Notes under the pieces: generated by a model
Told to the model about the DNA's origin: nothing
Database searches by the model: none
What the model saw: the letters and a program-made list of their open reading frames with translations, nothing else
Position numbers and translations under genes: made by a program
Source: Caulobacter radicis
GTDB taxonomy: Bacteria; Pseudomonadota; Alphaproteobacteria; Caulobacterales; Caulobacteraceae
Direction of reading: 5' to 3'
Assembly: GCF_003094615.1 (NCBI RefSeq)
Contig: NZ_QDKO01000043.1
Location: forward strand, 126,358 to 190,357
Length of the DNA stretch: 64,000 nucleotides
Shown here: positions 49,862 to 61,689 of the stretch, piece after piece
How the letters are laid out: each line of letters opens with the position of its first letter
Position numbering within the stretch: the stretch's first letter is position 1

Positions 49862-50338
49862 CTATAACAGCGCCTCGACGGCGGCCTGGAGGTCCTCAGG
49901 CTTGGTGGTCGGGGCGAAACGTTCGACGACCTTGCCGTCGCGGTCGATCAGGAACTTGGTGAAGTTCCACTTGATCCCCTCGGTGCCCAGCACGCCCTTC
50001 CGCTGCTTCTTCAGCCAGGCGTAGAGCGGATGGGCCGAGGGGCCGTTGACGTCGATCTTGGCCATCATCGGGAAGGTCACGTCGTAGGTCAGCGAGCAGA
50101 AGCCGCCGATCTCCTCCGCCGTGCCCGGTTCCTGCGCCCCGAACTGGTTGCAGGGAAAGCCCAGGATGGTCAGGCCGCGGTCCTTGTTCGCCTTGTAGAG
50201 CGCTTCGAGACCTTCGTACTGCGGGGTCAGGCCGCACTTGCTGGCGGTGTTGACGATCAGCAGCACCTGGCCGCGATAGTCCGCCAGGCTGGCGTCCTTG
50301 CCTTGAAGCGTCTTGGCCGAGAATTCGTAGACCGACAT
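49862..50338 (-). CDS. Glutathione peroxidase family protein
   Basis: A 158-residue thiol peroxidase reducing peroxides. The peroxidatic Cys is C35 in [19 protein letters not shown], a Cys rather than selenocysteine; the Gln in [12 protein letters not shown] and Trp in WNFTKFLID complete the catalytic site. It lies between pdhC and lpd on the same strand. Most bacterial members use thioredoxin, so glutathione dependence is not assured. Confidence 0.9.
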   Translation of the reverse strand: MSVYEFSAKTLQGKDASLADYRGQVLLIVNTASKCGLTPQYEGLEALYKANKDRGLTILGFPCNQFGAQEPGTAEEIGGFCSLTYDVTFPMMAKIDVNGPSAHPLYAWLKKQRKGVLGTEGIKWNFTKFLIDRDGKVVERFAPTTKPEDLQAAVEALL

Positions 50339-50407
50339 CGCGTGTTCTCCTCGGGGCCGTCCCCGTCCTGAAAGATCCAGGATGGGGCCTCGCCGAGCCG
50401 CTTCCGA

Positions 50408-50443
50408 AATCCTCGTCCCCGGTTTGGCCGCAGGACGAGGATT
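50408..50443 (-). terminator. Hairpin downstream of pdhC
   Basis: aatcctcgtcc and ggacgaggatt form a perfect 11-bp stem with a 14-base loop, 12 bp after the pdhC stop. The T-run is short, so termination may be only partial, which would let transcription reach the peroxidase and lpd genes. Confidence 0.55.
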
Positions 50444-50455
50444 CCGGGAGCGCCC

Positions 50456-51754
50456 TTAGACGATCAGGGTCAGCGGCTCTTCGATCAGCGGCTTGAAGGC
50501 CGCCAGGAACTTGGCGCCGACCGCGCCGTCGACCACGCGGTGATCGCAGGTCAGGGTCACGGTCATGACCGTGGCCACGGCCAGCTGGCCGTTCTTGACC
50601 ACCGGGCGCTGTTCGCCGGCCCCGACGCTCATGATCGCGCCTTGCGGCTCGTTGATGATCGACGAGAAGGCCTTGATGCCGAACATGCCGAGGTTGGAGA
50701 CCGAGAAGGTGCCGCCCTGGAATTCCTCGGGCTTCAGCTTCTTGGCCTTGGCCCGGGCGGCCAGGTCCTTCATCTCGGCCGAGATCTGGGCCAGGCCCTT
50801 GGTCTCGGCGGCGCGGATGATCGGGGTGATCAGGCCGCCGTCGATGGCCACGGCCACGGCGATGTCGGCATGCTTGTGCATGGCGATGCCCTCGGGCGTG
50901 TAGGAGGCGTTGGCCTCCGGCACGCGCTTGAGCGCCACGGCGGCGGCCTTGATGACGATGTCGTTGACCGACACCTTCACGCCCTGGCCTTCCAGGAGGC
51001 TGTTGATCTTCGAACGGGCGGCCAGCAGGCCGTCCAGCTCGATGTCGATCGTCAGCGGGAAGTGCGGCACGTCGCGGAAGCTTTCCGTCAGGCGGCGCGC
51101 GATGGTCTTGCGCATGCCGTCCAGCGGGACGAGATCGTAGGAGCCCGCGGGGATGCCCATCTGCTCCAGCGACTGCACCTTGCGCGGCTCGGCGGCCGGG
51201 GCCGAAGCGGCGGCGGCGGGCGCCGGCGCGGCCTTGGCGGCCGGAGCGCCGCCGCTCTTGGCGGCTTCAACGTCCGACTTCACGACGCGGCCGTGCGGAC
51301 CCGAGCCCTTGATGGACTTCAGGTCGAGATTGGCGGCGGACGCCAGGCGACGGGCCAGCGGCGAAGCGAAGACGCGCGAACCGTCGGCGGCCACGGGCGC
51401 GGCCGGAGCCGGGGCGGCCGGCGCAGCGGCGGGAGCCGGAGCCGCAGCGGCCTTGGGGGCTTCAGCGGCAGCAGCGGCGGGGGCGGCGACCGGAGCCGGC
51501 GCGGGGCTCTCGCCCTCGCCCGCCAGCTTGGCGATCAGCGCATTGACCTTGACGTTTTCGGTTCCGGCGTCGACCAGGATGGCTTCGATCACGCCTTCAT
51601 CGACGGCTTCGACTTCCATCGTGGCCTTGTCGGTCTCGATCTCGGCGATGACGTCGCCGGCCTTGACGGTGTCGCCGACCTTGACGTGCCACTTGGCGAG
51701 GGTGCCCTCTTCCATGGTGGGCGACAGGGCGGGCATCAGGATGTCGATCGACAT
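50456..51754 (-). CDS. pdhC: Pyruvate dehydrogenase complex dihydrolipoamide acetyltransferase (E2)
   Basis: A 432-residue core protein of the complex. One lipoyl domain (1-80, lipoylated Lys in [17 protein letters not shown]), an Ala/Pro-rich linker, a peripheral-subunit-binding domain ([35 protein letters not shown], about 130-165), a second linker and the acyltransferase domain ending with the catalytic [14 protein letters not shown]. It transfers acetyl groups to CoA. Confidence 0.96.
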   Translation of the reverse strand: MSIDILMPALSPTMEEGTLAKWHVKVGDTVKAGDVIAEIETDKATMEVEAVDEGVIEAILVDAGTENVKVNALIAKLAGEGESPAPAPVAAPAAAAAEAPKAAAAPAPAAAPAAPAPAAPVAADGSRVFASPLARRLASAANLDLKSIKGSGPHGRVVKSDVEAAKSGGAPAAKAAPAPAAAASAPAAEPRKVQSLEQMGIPAGSYDLVPLDGMRKTIARRLTESFRDVPHFPLTIDIELDGLLAARSKINSLLEGQGVKVSVNDIVIKAAAVALKRVPEANASYTPEGIAMHKHADIAVAVAIDGGLITPIIRAAETKGLAQISAEMKDLAARAKAKKLKPEEFQGGTFSVSNLGMFGIKAFSSIINEPQGAIMSVGAGEQRPVVKNGQLAVATVMTVTLTCDHRVVDGAVGAKFLAAFKPLIEEPLTLIV

Positions 51755-51854
51755 TTGAGCTCTTTCCTCAAGCGTTCGGGACGGCTTCGACCAAGGTGGT
51801 CGGCGTCCACGATACCCCGCCCTGGGGCGGGATGAATTCGTTGGCCAAGACGAT

Positions 51855-51885
51855 GCGGCCCCCGCTCATCGGGAGCGGGGGCCGC
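51855..51885 (-). terminator. Strong hairpin between pdhB and pdhC
   Basis: gcggcccccgct and agcgggggccgc form a perfect 12-bp GC-rich stem with a 7-base loop, 7 bp after the pdhB stop. A second stem (ccccgccc / gggcggg) is at about 51814-51831. There is no long T-run. It may attenuate transcription or protect the pdhAB message. Confidence 0.6.
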
Positions 51886-51892
51886 GCCGGTC

Positions 51893-53248
51893 TCAGCGGT
51901 AGCAGACCGCCTTGGCCGCCTTGACGATCTTGTCGACCGACGGCAGCGACAGGGCTTCCAGGTTGGCCGCATAGGGCAGCGGCACGTCTTCCTGGTGGAC
52001 CCGCAGCGGCGGGGCGTCCAGGTAGTCGAAGCCGAACTCCGTGATGCGGGCGACGATCTCGGAGCCGACGCCCATCGGGCCCCAGCCTTCCTCGACCGTG
52101 ACCAGGCGGTTGGTCTTCTTGACGCTTTCCAGGATCGTCGCGTGGTCCATCGGACGGATGGTCCGCAGGTCGACGACCTCGGCCGAGATGCCCTCGGCGG
52201 CCAGCGCTTCAGCGGCTTGCAGGGCGAAGCCCACCATGCGGCTGTAGGCGACCAGGGTCACGTCCGTGCCCTGACGACGAACCTTGGCCTTGCCGATCGG
52301 CACGACGTAGTCCTCGACGTCCGGGATGTCGAACTCGTGCCCGTACATCATCTCGTGTTCGAGGAAGACGATCGGGTTCGGATCGCGGATGGCGGCCTTC
52401 AGCAGGCCCTTGGCGTCGGCCGCGTCATACGGCGCGATGACCTTCAGGCCCGGGATGTTGCCGTACCAAGCCGCGTAGTCCTGGCTGTGCTGGGCGCCAA
52501 CGCGCGAAGCCGCGCCGTTCGGACCGCGGAACACGATCGACGACTTGATCTGACCACCCGACATGTAGAGCGTCTTGGCGGCCGAGTTGATGATGTGGTC
52601 GATCGCCTGCATGGCGAAGTTCCAGGTCATGAACTCGACGATGGGCTTCAGGCCCGCCATCGCCGCGCCGACGCCCATGCCGGCGAAGCCGTGCTCGGTG
52701 ATCGGGGTGTCGATGACGCGCTTGTCGCCGAACTCCTGCAGGAGTTCACGGCTGACCTTGTAGGCGCCCTGGTACTGGGCGACTTCCTCGCCCATCAGGA
52801 ACACGCGGTCGTCGCGACGCATCTCTTCGGCCATGGCGTCGCGCAGGGCGTCGCGCACGGTGATCTTCTTGGTCGGCGTGCCTTCCGGCAGTTCCGGATC
52901 CGCGAAGTTCGAGGCGGCGGCGATCGGGGCCGGAGCCGCGGCGACCGGAGCCGGGGCGGCTTCGGCGACGACCGGGGCGGCGGCCGGAGCAGCCGACGCC
53001 GAGGCGCCGTCTTCACCCGCCAGCTTGGCGATGATCGTGTTGACCTTGACGTTTTCCGAACCGGCCGGAACGAGGATGGCCTCGACCACGCCCTCGTCGA
53101 CGGCTTCGACTTCCATCGTCGCCTTGTCGGTCTCGATTTCGGCGATCACGTCGCCGGCCTTGATGGTGTCGCCTTCCTTGACGAGCCACTTGGCCAGGGT
53201 GCCTTCCTCCATGGTGGGGGAAAGCGCGGGCATCAGGATGTCCGTCAC
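51893..53248 (-). CDS. pdhB: Pyruvate dehydrogenase E1 subunit beta with N-terminal lipoyl domain
   Basis: A 451-residue protein. Residues 1-80 are an extra lipoyl domain almost identical to that of the E2 protein ([17 protein letters not shown]); after an Ala/Pro-rich linker comes the E1-beta domain (about 125-451) with [65 protein letters not shown] and a C-terminal [24 protein letters not shown]. Lipoyl-fused E1-beta is typical of alphaproteobacteria. Its ATG overlaps the pdhA stop. Confidence 0.95.
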   Translation of the reverse strand: MTDILMPALSPTMEEGTLAKWLVKEGDTIKAGDVIAEIETDKATMEVEAVDEGVVEAILVPAGSENVKVNTIIAKLAGEDGASASAAPAAAPVVAEAAPAPVAAAPAPIAAASNFADPELPEGTPTKKITVRDALRDAMAEEMRRDDRVFLMGEEVAQYQGAYKVSRELLQEFGDKRVIDTPITEHGFAGMGVGAAMAGLKPIVEFMTWNFAMQAIDHIINSAAKTLYMSGGQIKSSIVFRGPNGAASRVGAQHSQDYAAWYGNIPGLKVIAPYDAADAKGLLKAAIRDPNPIVFLEHEMMYGHEFDIPDVEDYVVPIGKAKVRRQGTDVTLVAYSRMVGFALQAAEALAAEGISAEVVDLRTIRPMDHATILESVKKTNRLVTVEEGWGPMGVGSEIVARITEFGFDYLDAPPLRVHQEDVPLPYAANLEALSLPSVDKIVKAAKAVCYR

Positions 53249-54276
53249 TCGGCGGCCTCCAGGTATACGTCGGTGTAGAGTTCGGAGGGGTCCGGCTCGG
53301 GGCTGGTGCGGGCGAACTCGGCCGCTTCGGCCACGATACGCTTCACTTCGCCGTCGACGACCTTCAGATCGTCCTCGGTGACGCCGGCCGCGGCCAGGCG
53401 TTCCTTGATGTGGTCGATCGGATCGCGGGTCGTCTTGACCTCGTCGACCTCTTCCTTGGTGCGGTACTTGGCCGGGTCAGACATCGAGTGGCCGCGGTAG
53501 CGGTAGGTCTTCATCTCGAGGATGTAGGGACCCTGGCCGCTGCGGGCGTGCTCGCTGGCGCGGGCGCCGGCTTCACGCACGGCCACCACGTCCATGCCGT
53601 CGACTTCCTCGCCCGGGATCCGGAACGAGACGCCGCGCTTGTGGAAGGCGGTTTCCGACGCCGAACGCTCGACGCTGGTGCCCATGGCGTACTGGTTGTT
53701 CTCGATCACGTACACGACCGGCAGCTTCCACAGCTGGGCCATGTTGAAGCTCTCGTAGACCTGGCCCTGGTTGGCCGCGCCGTCGCCGAAGTAGGCGTAC
53801 GAGACGTTGCCGTTACCCTGGTAGTGGTTGGCCAGCGCCAGGCCGGTGCCGAGCGCCACCTGGGCGCCGACGATGCCGTGGCCGCCGTAGAAGCCGGTCT
53901 CGATGTCGAACATGTGCATCGAGCCGCCCTTGCCGCGCGACGAACCGCCAGCGCGACCGGTAAGCTCGGCCATGACTTCCTTGGGGTCCATGCCTGCGGC
54001 CAGCATGTGGCCGTGGTCACGGTAACCGGTGATGATCTGGTCGCCCTTGTGCGAGATCGACTGCATGCCGACCGCAATGGCTTCCTGACCGATGTAGAGG
54101 TGGCAGAACCCGCCGATCAGGCCCATGCCGTAAAGCTGGCCAGCGCGCTCCTCGAAGCGGCGGATCAGCAGCATGTCCTGATAGAATTTGAGAAGCTCTT
54201 CCTTGCCGACGAAGGCGTTGACACCGGTGTCGGTAGCCTTCTCCGCCGGGGCTTCACCCTTGCGCGTTCGCGCCAT
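53245..54276 (-). CDS. pdhA: Pyruvate dehydrogenase E1 subunit alpha
   Basis: A 343-residue thiamine diphosphate enzyme that decarboxylates pyruvate together with PdhB. Key regions: [31 protein letters not shown], the thiamine/Mg site [20 protein letters not shown] and [23 protein letters not shown], which carries the phosphorylation-loop sequence of the family. ATG at 54276 has GGAGAG upstream; a longer frame adds a few residues only. Confidence 0.95.
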   Translation of the reverse strand: MARTRKGEAPAEKATDTGVNAFVGKEELLKFYQDMLLIRRFEERAGQLYGMGLIGGFCHLYIGQEAIAVGMQSISHKGDQIITGYRDHGHMLAAGMDPKEVMAELTGRAGGSSRGKGGSMHMFDIETGFYGGHGIVGAQVALGTGLALANHYQGNGNVSYAYFGDGAANQGQVYESFNMAQLWKLPVVYVIENNQYAMGTSVERSASETAFHKRGVSFRIPGEEVDGMDVVAVREAGARASEHARSGQGPYILEMKTYRYRGHSMSDPAKYRTKEEVDEVKTTRDPIDHIKERLAAAGVTEDDLKVVDGEVKRIVAEAAEFARTSPEPDPSELYTDVYLEAAE

Positions 54277-54452
54277 TAAACTCTCCCTGGCCAATCGTCA
54301 TAACGGCCTTCATCTCAGAGGCTTCCATTGCCCGCCGCGGTGCGGCTTTTCGGCGCTGGAGAACGCTCGTGTTGACGCCTAGACCGCCCCTCGAGCTGCA
54401 ACTCGAAGCGTGGTCTACAAGGCAGCTTAGGACCGGCGGGAGCCGACCCAGC

Positions 54453-54749
54453 TTAGCGCTTGGTGCGGATCACGTAGTCCTTGGGATCGGCATATCCAAG
54501 GAGCGAACGCGCGCGTTCCTCCAGGAGATCAGCCGACAAGCTGCCGCTGCGTAATAGACGAGCCCGGGCCTCCAGGTCCATCCTCTCAGCGCGGATCTTC
54601 TTAAGTTCCATCGTCTTGGCGGCCAAGTCCGCGTTGCGTTGAGACGAGGAAAGCAGGCCTCTCTCGCCCGTCAGGGCGTGAAAGACGAAGTACGTGATCA
54701 GGAGAAGGAGCGCCGCGGTCGGCAGGTAAGGTTGCAGTCGAGCGAACAT
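54453..54749 (-). CDS. ftsB: Septum formation initiator, FtsB/DivIC-like
   Basis: A 98-residue bitopic membrane protein: short cytoplasmic N-terminus, one membrane helix (YLPTAALLLLITYFVFHALTG, about 8-28), then a periplasmic coiled coil (NADLAAKTMELKKIRAERMDLEARARLLR, about 38-67) and a tail with ERARSLLGYADPKDYVI. This layout and motif match FtsB, which links FtsL and FtsQ in the divisome. ATG at 54749 is favoured; an in-frame TTG at 54776 would add nine residues. It lies upstream of pdhA, the usual place in this group. Confidence 0.85.
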   Translation of the reverse strand: MFARLQPYLPTAALLLLITYFVFHALTGERGLLSSSQRNADLAAKTMELKKIRAERMDLEARARLLRSGSLSADLLEERARSLLGYADPKDYVIRTKR

Positions 54750-55139
54750 CGGCGAATCCCGGACAGGGAGCTTCAAGCTGCCAGAACGTGCTTAACACGA
54801 TCTAAATCCCCAACGACGCAAAGGGCTTGCAAGTCTCTCGCGGGTGGCGCGAAAATACTTTCAAGTGAGACCGTTTCAGGGGCATCGAGATACCGCATCG
54901 CGGCATTTCCTTCGCATCCGCGAGAGCATCGGAAACCTCTGTTTTTCTAAGCACGGCCACGCTTATAGAAAAAATGTGGTCCAACTTTTTTGATCGAACG
55001 CCGGTCAAGCCTGTTTCGGAGGCGCCAGCGCCTCAGAATCGTCGCTGTTGAGGCAGTGAAATCATCCGCAAGGGTTGATCGATCGGGCGAATGCGCGCCT
55101 AGCATGTCGGAAAATCGATGCGCCTCGGGGGAGGAAGAC
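54750..55139. other. 390-bp noncoding region between ftsB and an unknown secreted-protein gene
   Basis: Divergent upstream region. It contains an AT-rich imperfect inverted repeat at 54943-54972 (ttttctaagc / gcttatagaaaa around acggccac). A short minus-strand ORF (54802-55008) has no recognisable family and is not called. Promoters for ftsB and the gene at 55140 presumably lie here. Confidence 0.5.
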
Positions 55140-55721
55140 ATGCTTCGACGACAGATGCTGGCCGGATTGACGGGCGTCGCCATCGCCCTCCCCGCCGCTG
55201 CTCGGCAGCGCAGCGAGGATGGTGTCATCAAGGGCCGCCGCGGCGGACCCAACATGATCAAGGGCGACCCACCCAGGCTCGATTTCGGCGGCGGCCTGGT
55301 GATTCCGATGAACGCCTCGATCTTCCGCACGCTGTGGGAGGGCGAGGATCGCTGGGTGACCTACGGGCGGGCCGTGTCGCGGCTGGAGGTGAAGGCCATG
55401 CAGCAGGCCGAGATCGCCGCCACGGGCACGATGAAGCTGATGCTGCTGACCCAAGCCTTCGCGCCCGAACGCCTGGTGCGTTTCGAGACCTGCGGCTGGC
55501 GCAATCGCACCAACAACGCCAACGACCTGGTGCTGGGCGAGATCGCCCTCCCCGGCAAACCGGTCATGCCCACCACCGACCGCGTGACGGGATCGGTCAC
55601 CGACGGCGACACCGGCGGCGTCGGCGAGGACGGCTGGCACGCCGTGACCGGCTATATGATCATGAAGAAGGACGTCACATTGGCCGATATCCGCGCCAGG
55701 GCGCAGCTTTTGAAAGGCTGA
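55140..55721 (+). CDS. Hypothetical secreted protein (193 aa)
   Basis: A signal-peptide-like N-terminus (LRRQMLAGLTGVAIALPAAARQ) with two arginines before a hydrophobic stretch suggests export; a full Tat motif is not present. The mature part contains FGGGLVIPMNASIFRTLWEGEDRWVTYGRAVSRLEV and no known motif; one Cys (FETCGWRNRT) is seen. GGGGGAGGAAG precedes the ATG. I do not recognise the family. Its end faces enolase, with a shared terminator. Confidence 0.7.
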   Translation: MLRRQMLAGLTGVAIALPAAARQRSEDGVIKGRRGGPNMIKGDPPRLDFGGGLVIPMNASIFRTLWEGEDRWVTYGRAVSRLEVKAMQQAEIAATGTMKLMLLTQAFAPERLVRFETCGWRNRTNNANDLVLGEIALPGKPVMPTTDRVTGSVTDGDTGGVGEDGWHAVTGYMIMKKDVTLADIRARAQLLKG

Positions 55722-55753
55722 CCTGGGCCAGGCCGAAGCAACGCCGGGCCCAA

Positions 55754-55789
55754 ACAAAAAAAGCGCGCCGGGCGAACCCGACGCGCTCT
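55754..55789 (-). terminator. Terminator of eno (also usable by the opposing gene)
   Basis: On the minus strand gagcgcgtcggg / cccggcgcgct forms a stem with a ttcg loop, followed by TTTTTTTG. It lies 24 bp after the eno stop and 33 bp after the convergent gene. Confidence 0.88.
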
Positions 55790-55812
55790 TGTTCATCCGA
55801 GGATGGATCCGA

Positions 55813-57123
<1,311 letters not shown>

Positions 57124-57187
57124 TTAGCCGCCGCGCTGCGTCGCCGCAACCAAGACCGGCGTTCGACCAGCGTGAAGTTCCGCCGCG

Positions 57188-58174
57188 TCAGGCCTGCAGT
57201 GTCGGCCGCTCGGCTCCCAGCCGAAACAGCAGCTGCTCGGCGCCGAAGTCCAGTTCCACCCGGGCGAAAAGCTTGAGGACGTCGACCCCCAGCAGGATCG
57301 CGGGTTTGTCGCTGATCTTCCAGTGATCGAAGATGTGCAGGTCGGCGAAGACCACGGCCAGGTTGGTCATGCGCAGCTCGCCCATGTTCATCGACTTGAT
57401 GATCCGGTACTCGCCGATGGTCTCGCCGCCGGCCACGCCCTGCAGGCGGACGGCCAGGGCCGGATCGGCGCCCCTGCGCTGCTTGGCCTGGATGGCGCGC
57501 GACAGGGCCATGTTGCCGATCGACGAGCCCGCGCCCGAGTCGATGAAGGCCAGGGTGCGGATGTTGTTGATCCGGCAGTTGACGATGGTCAGGCGGCCGA
57601 ACTTCTGGTCGGCGACGACCTGCACCTCCTGGGCCCGGCGGAAGAAGCGGTACTCGGGCGTGCTGTGACGGACCTCCAGGCGCTTGCGCTTGAAGTCCAT
57701 GACCACCGAACGGTCCTGCAGGATGTCGATGCCCAAGAGGCCGTCGCCGCCGACCCGTTCGGGCGGCAGGATTGGAAGCTCGACGCCGGCCAGGCGCGCC
57801 TCGCCGGAGACCAACTGGTCGATATGGGCCGTGGGGGTCACGGCCGAGCCGCCGATGCCGTGGACCATGACGTCTCGTCCGCGCGGCAGGGCGAGGCCGG
57901 CGGCCAGCGTCTCGGAGACGACCGAGCGGTCGGCCCCCGAATCGACGACGAAACGGTAGGGCCCGCGGCCGTTGATCATGGTCTCGACGGTCATCCGCTC
58001 CGAATCGTCGATCGCCGCGTCGATGATGTAGAGCGGCACGGGCGGGGCCGCCGGCGGCGCGACGGGCGTGGTCGGAGGAACCTGGCCCGGCGAGAAGGCA
58101 TGGGCCGAGAACGGGGCGGCGCCGAGGGCCAGGGACGCGCCCAGGCCGGAGGCGAGCGCGCGACGCGTGAACAT
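57188..58174 (-). CDS. Exported two-domain retropepsin-like aspartic protease
   Basis: A 328-residue protein with a signal peptide (FTRRALASGLGASLALGAAPFSAHA) and a Pro-rich linker. Two retropepsin-like halves follow in one chain, each with an Asp-Ser-Gly motif: RFVVDSGADRSVV (D78) with a later GDGLLGIDILQ, and LAFIDSGAGSSIG (D212) with ILLGVDVLKLF. The pair of active-site Asp could form a single pseudo-dimeric site. Probably periplasmic; substrate unknown. Confidence 0.82.
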   Translation of the reverse strand: MFTRRALASGLGASLALGAAPFSAHAFSPGQVPPTTPVAPPAAPPVPLYIIDAAIDDSERMTVETMINGRGPYRFVVDSGADRSVVSETLAAGLALPRGRDVMVHGIGGSAVTPTAHIDQLVSGEARLAGVELPILPPERVGGDGLLGIDILQDRSVVMDFKRKRLEVRHSTPEYRFFRRAQEVQVVADQKFGRLTIVNCRINNIRTLAFIDSGAGSSIGNMALSRAIQAKQRRGADPALAVRLQGVAGGETIGEYRIIKSMNMGELRMTNLAVVFADLHIFDHWKISDKPAILLGVDVLKLFARVELDFGAEQLLFRLGAERPTLQA

Positions 58175-58303
58175 GGCGAACCTCCCAGTCCGCCGGAGTC
58201 TCGATCGCGCCTTTGCGGGCGCTGACCGCGCTCCTGGCTTTTTTGGGGTCGTCCCAATGGCGACCCGGCCGCCATCGTAGCACCGCTTGGGCCTGGAAAC
58301 GAC

Positions 58304-58338
58304 GAAAAGCGCCGCCCAGGCGAGCCGGGCGGCGCTTT
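58304..58338 (-). terminator. Terminator of rpmF
   Basis: aaagcgccgccc and gggcggcgcttt form a perfect 12-bp stem with a 9-base loop, followed on the minus strand by TTTTCG. It lies 66 bp after the rpmF stop and 130 bp before the retropepsin gene. Confidence 0.8.
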
Positions 58339-58403
58339 CGAAGCGTCAGACGCGAAATCCTGGCGAGGCGCCCTCGAAGGGGGCCACGCGAGGAAGGAAG
58401 ACC

Positions 58404-58586
58404 TTAGTCTTCCTTCGGGGTCAGGATCTGCTTGCCGTTGTAGAGGCCGGTCTTCAGGTCGACGTGGTGCGGACGACGCAGCTCGCCCGAGTCCTTGTCT
58501 TCCACGAAGGAGTTGGCGCCCAGGGCGTGGTGCGACCGGCGCATGTTCCGGCGAGAAGGCGAAGTTTTTCTTTTAGGAACGGCCAT
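58404..58586 (-). CDS. rpmF: 50S ribosomal protein L32
   Basis: A 60-residue basic ribosomal protein beginning [21 protein letters not shown], the universal L32 start. The zinc-binding cysteines found in some L32 proteins are absent, as in the C-minus type of this group. ATG at 58586. Confidence 0.97.
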   Translation of the reverse strand: MAVPKRKTSPSRRNMRRSHHALGANSFVEDKDSGELRRPHHVDLKTGLYNGKQILTPKED

Positions 58587-58622
58587 CGGAGTGACTCTGC
58601 TCGCTGAGCGTGAAAATCGAAA

Positions 58623-58650
58623 GCGGCGACTCGGGTTCGACCCTAGCCGC
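58623..58650 (-). promoter_or_regulatory. Hairpin in the rpmF leader
   Basis: gcggc / gccgc outer pairing with an inner ggg-ttcga-ccc hairpin lies about 37 bases upstream of the rpmF ATG. Its role is unknown; it may stabilise or control the L32 message. Confidence 0.35.
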
Positions 58651-58702
58651 CGCGTGAGGGCGCGCTTATGCCTGAATCTCTCCAGACATGCAACTCGCCA
58701 GT

Positions 58703-60361
<1,659 letters not shown>

Positions 60362-60432
60362 TCAGATTACCCGCGATTCGGCGATCGCGGCGAAAAGACC
60401 GACGTTCATAAACAAGTTTCGATCCCCCACCC

Positions 60433-60873
60433 TTATTGGGCGGGGGTCTGGGCCGGAGCGGCCGGCGCGGGGGCGGCCGGAGCCGGAACGCTGAGTTGCG
60501 GAGCCGGCACGGCGCTCGGCGCGGTCGCGCCCGGAGCCGGAACGGCCGAACCCGGAGCCGGGACGCTCGGAGCGACCGGGGCGTTCAGGGTCTTGGTGTC
60601 GAGGCTGTCGATCTTCAGCTTGTCGACGACCGAATCGGCGCCGCCGATGCGGCCGGTCAGGACGGTCAGCACCAGGCTGATGACCAGGAACACCGAGAAC
60701 AGGATCCAGGTCATGCGGGTCATGAAGTCGCCCGCGCCGCGCGCGGTCATGAAGCTGCCGGCGCCGCCGCCGCCCATGCCGAGGGCGCCGCCCTCGGAAC
60801 GCTGGAGCAGCACGAAGCCGATCAGCGCGATGCAGACGATGATGTTGATGGCCAGCAGGATGCCGATGAGCAT
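60433..60873 (-). CDS. secG: Preprotein translocase subunit SecG
   Basis: A 146-residue inner-membrane protein with two hydrophobic helices (about 3-24 and 53-75) separated by the conserved LLQRSEGGALGMGGGGAGSFMTARG. A long Pro/Ala-rich C-terminal tail (about 95-146, VPAPGSAVPAPGATAPSAVP) extends it beyond E. coli SecG, as in many alphaproteobacteria. It supports protein export through SecYEG. Confidence 0.93.
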   Translation of the reverse strand: MLIGILLAINIIVCIALIGFVLLQRSEGGALGMGGGGAGSFMTARGAGDFMTRMTWILFSVFLVISLVLTVLTGRIGGADSVVDKLKIDSLDTKTLNAPVAPSVPAPGSAVPAPGATAPSAVPAPQLSVPAPAAPAPAAPAQTPAQ

Positions 60874-60984
60874 GACGAAACAGTTCTCGATCCGGGCAGC
60901 CGGCGAACCGACTGTGAAAAACGAAGCGGCCCCTCTACCACTACCGGCGCGCGCACGCCATAGGTGGGGCGACGGCCGGCCAAC

Positions 60985-61022
60985 TCAAGTTTCCCAATTC
61001 AAGTTCCCCAATTTCAAGTTTT
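60985..61022. repeat. Three short direct repeats upstream of the acetyltransferase gene
   Basis: TCAAGTTTCCCAAT, TCAAGTTCCCCAAT and a shortened TCAAGTTTT follow one another with a unit of about 14-15 bases. They end 9 bases before the GNAT start codon at 61032 and leave little room for a normal ribosome site. Confidence 0.8.
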
Positions 61023-61031
61023 AGGGCGCGC

Positions 61032-61547
61032 ATGATTCTCGAGACCGAACGCCTGACGCTGAAGCCGCTGGTCGCCGAAGACGCTCCGCTTATCTATCCG
61101 TTCCTCAGCGATCCGGAGCTGATGGCCCACTGGGACCGCGCGCCGCTGGAGGATCCGGACGAGGTGGCGGCCTGCGTCGTCGGCCAGGTCGAGGACATGC
61201 AGGCCGGCACGGCGCTCTATTGGACCGTTCGGCTGACCGCGACCGGCGACTTCGTCGGCGCCTGCGAGTTCGTCGAGATCGACGAGCGCCGCCACCGGGC
61301 CGAACTGCGTTTCATCGTCGCCCGCGAAAGCTGGGGTCGCGGCTACGCCCACGAGGCGGTGACCGCCCTCCTCGCCCACGCCGCCGCCGGCGAGCTCAAG
61401 CACATCATCGCCCGCACCCAGGTGGGCGACGCCCGCGCCGAGAAGCTGCTGGAGCACCTGGGCTTCAAGGGCGCGGCCTACCTGAAGGGCCAGGTCGACC
61501 GCGACGGCGAACGCCGGGACGGCAGGTTGTTCGACCTGGAGCTTTGA
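61032..61547 (+). CDS. GNAT family N-acetyltransferase
   Basis: A 171-residue acetyltransferase of the RimJ/RimL-like type: ILETERLTLKPLVAEDAPLIYPFLSDPELMAHWDRAP at the N-terminus, AELRFIVARESWGRGYAHEAVTALLAHA with the acetyl-CoA loop (about 95-120) and GDARAEKLLEHLGFKGAAYLKGQ near the end. Acceptor unknown. It lies on the plus strand between secG and tpiA and is flanked by repeats on both sides, which may mean it was inserted there. Confidence 0.88.
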   Translation: MILETERLTLKPLVAEDAPLIYPFLSDPELMAHWDRAPLEDPDEVAACVVGQVEDMQAGTALYWTVRLTATGDFVGACEFVEIDERRHRAELRFIVARESWGRGYAHEAVTALLAHAAAGELKHIIARTQVGDARAEKLLEHLGFKGAAYLKGQVDRDGERRDGRLFDLEL

Positions 61548-61553
61548 AGCCAA

Positions 61554-61689
61554 GATGCTCCCCCTGAAGGGGGAGCTGTCGCGGAGCGACTGTGGGGGAA
61601 GTTGCTGGTGAGCCAGCAGCGCCCTCGACGCCAGCAGATACTTCCCCCTCCGGCCCTTCGGGCCACCTCCCCCTTCAGGGGGAGGATCT
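61554..61689. repeat. GC-rich palindromic element, copy B
   Basis: A 136-bp inverted repeat of the same family as the one at 46714-46852. It starts 6 bp after the GNAT stop. The right arms of both copies match over about 50 bp, except that the central hairpin reads cccccttcaggggg here and ccccctgaaggggg there. Confidence 0.8.

Noticed and set aside
54802-55008. 68-codon minus-strand ORF upstream of ftsB
   Set aside because: No recognised family, no good ribosome site and it spans an AT-rich inverted repeat that is more likely regulatory.
58623-58653. Possible tRNA fragment (gggttcgaccc)
   Set aside because: The loop has five bases rather than seven, and no acceptor stem, anticodon arm or CCA end can be placed around it.
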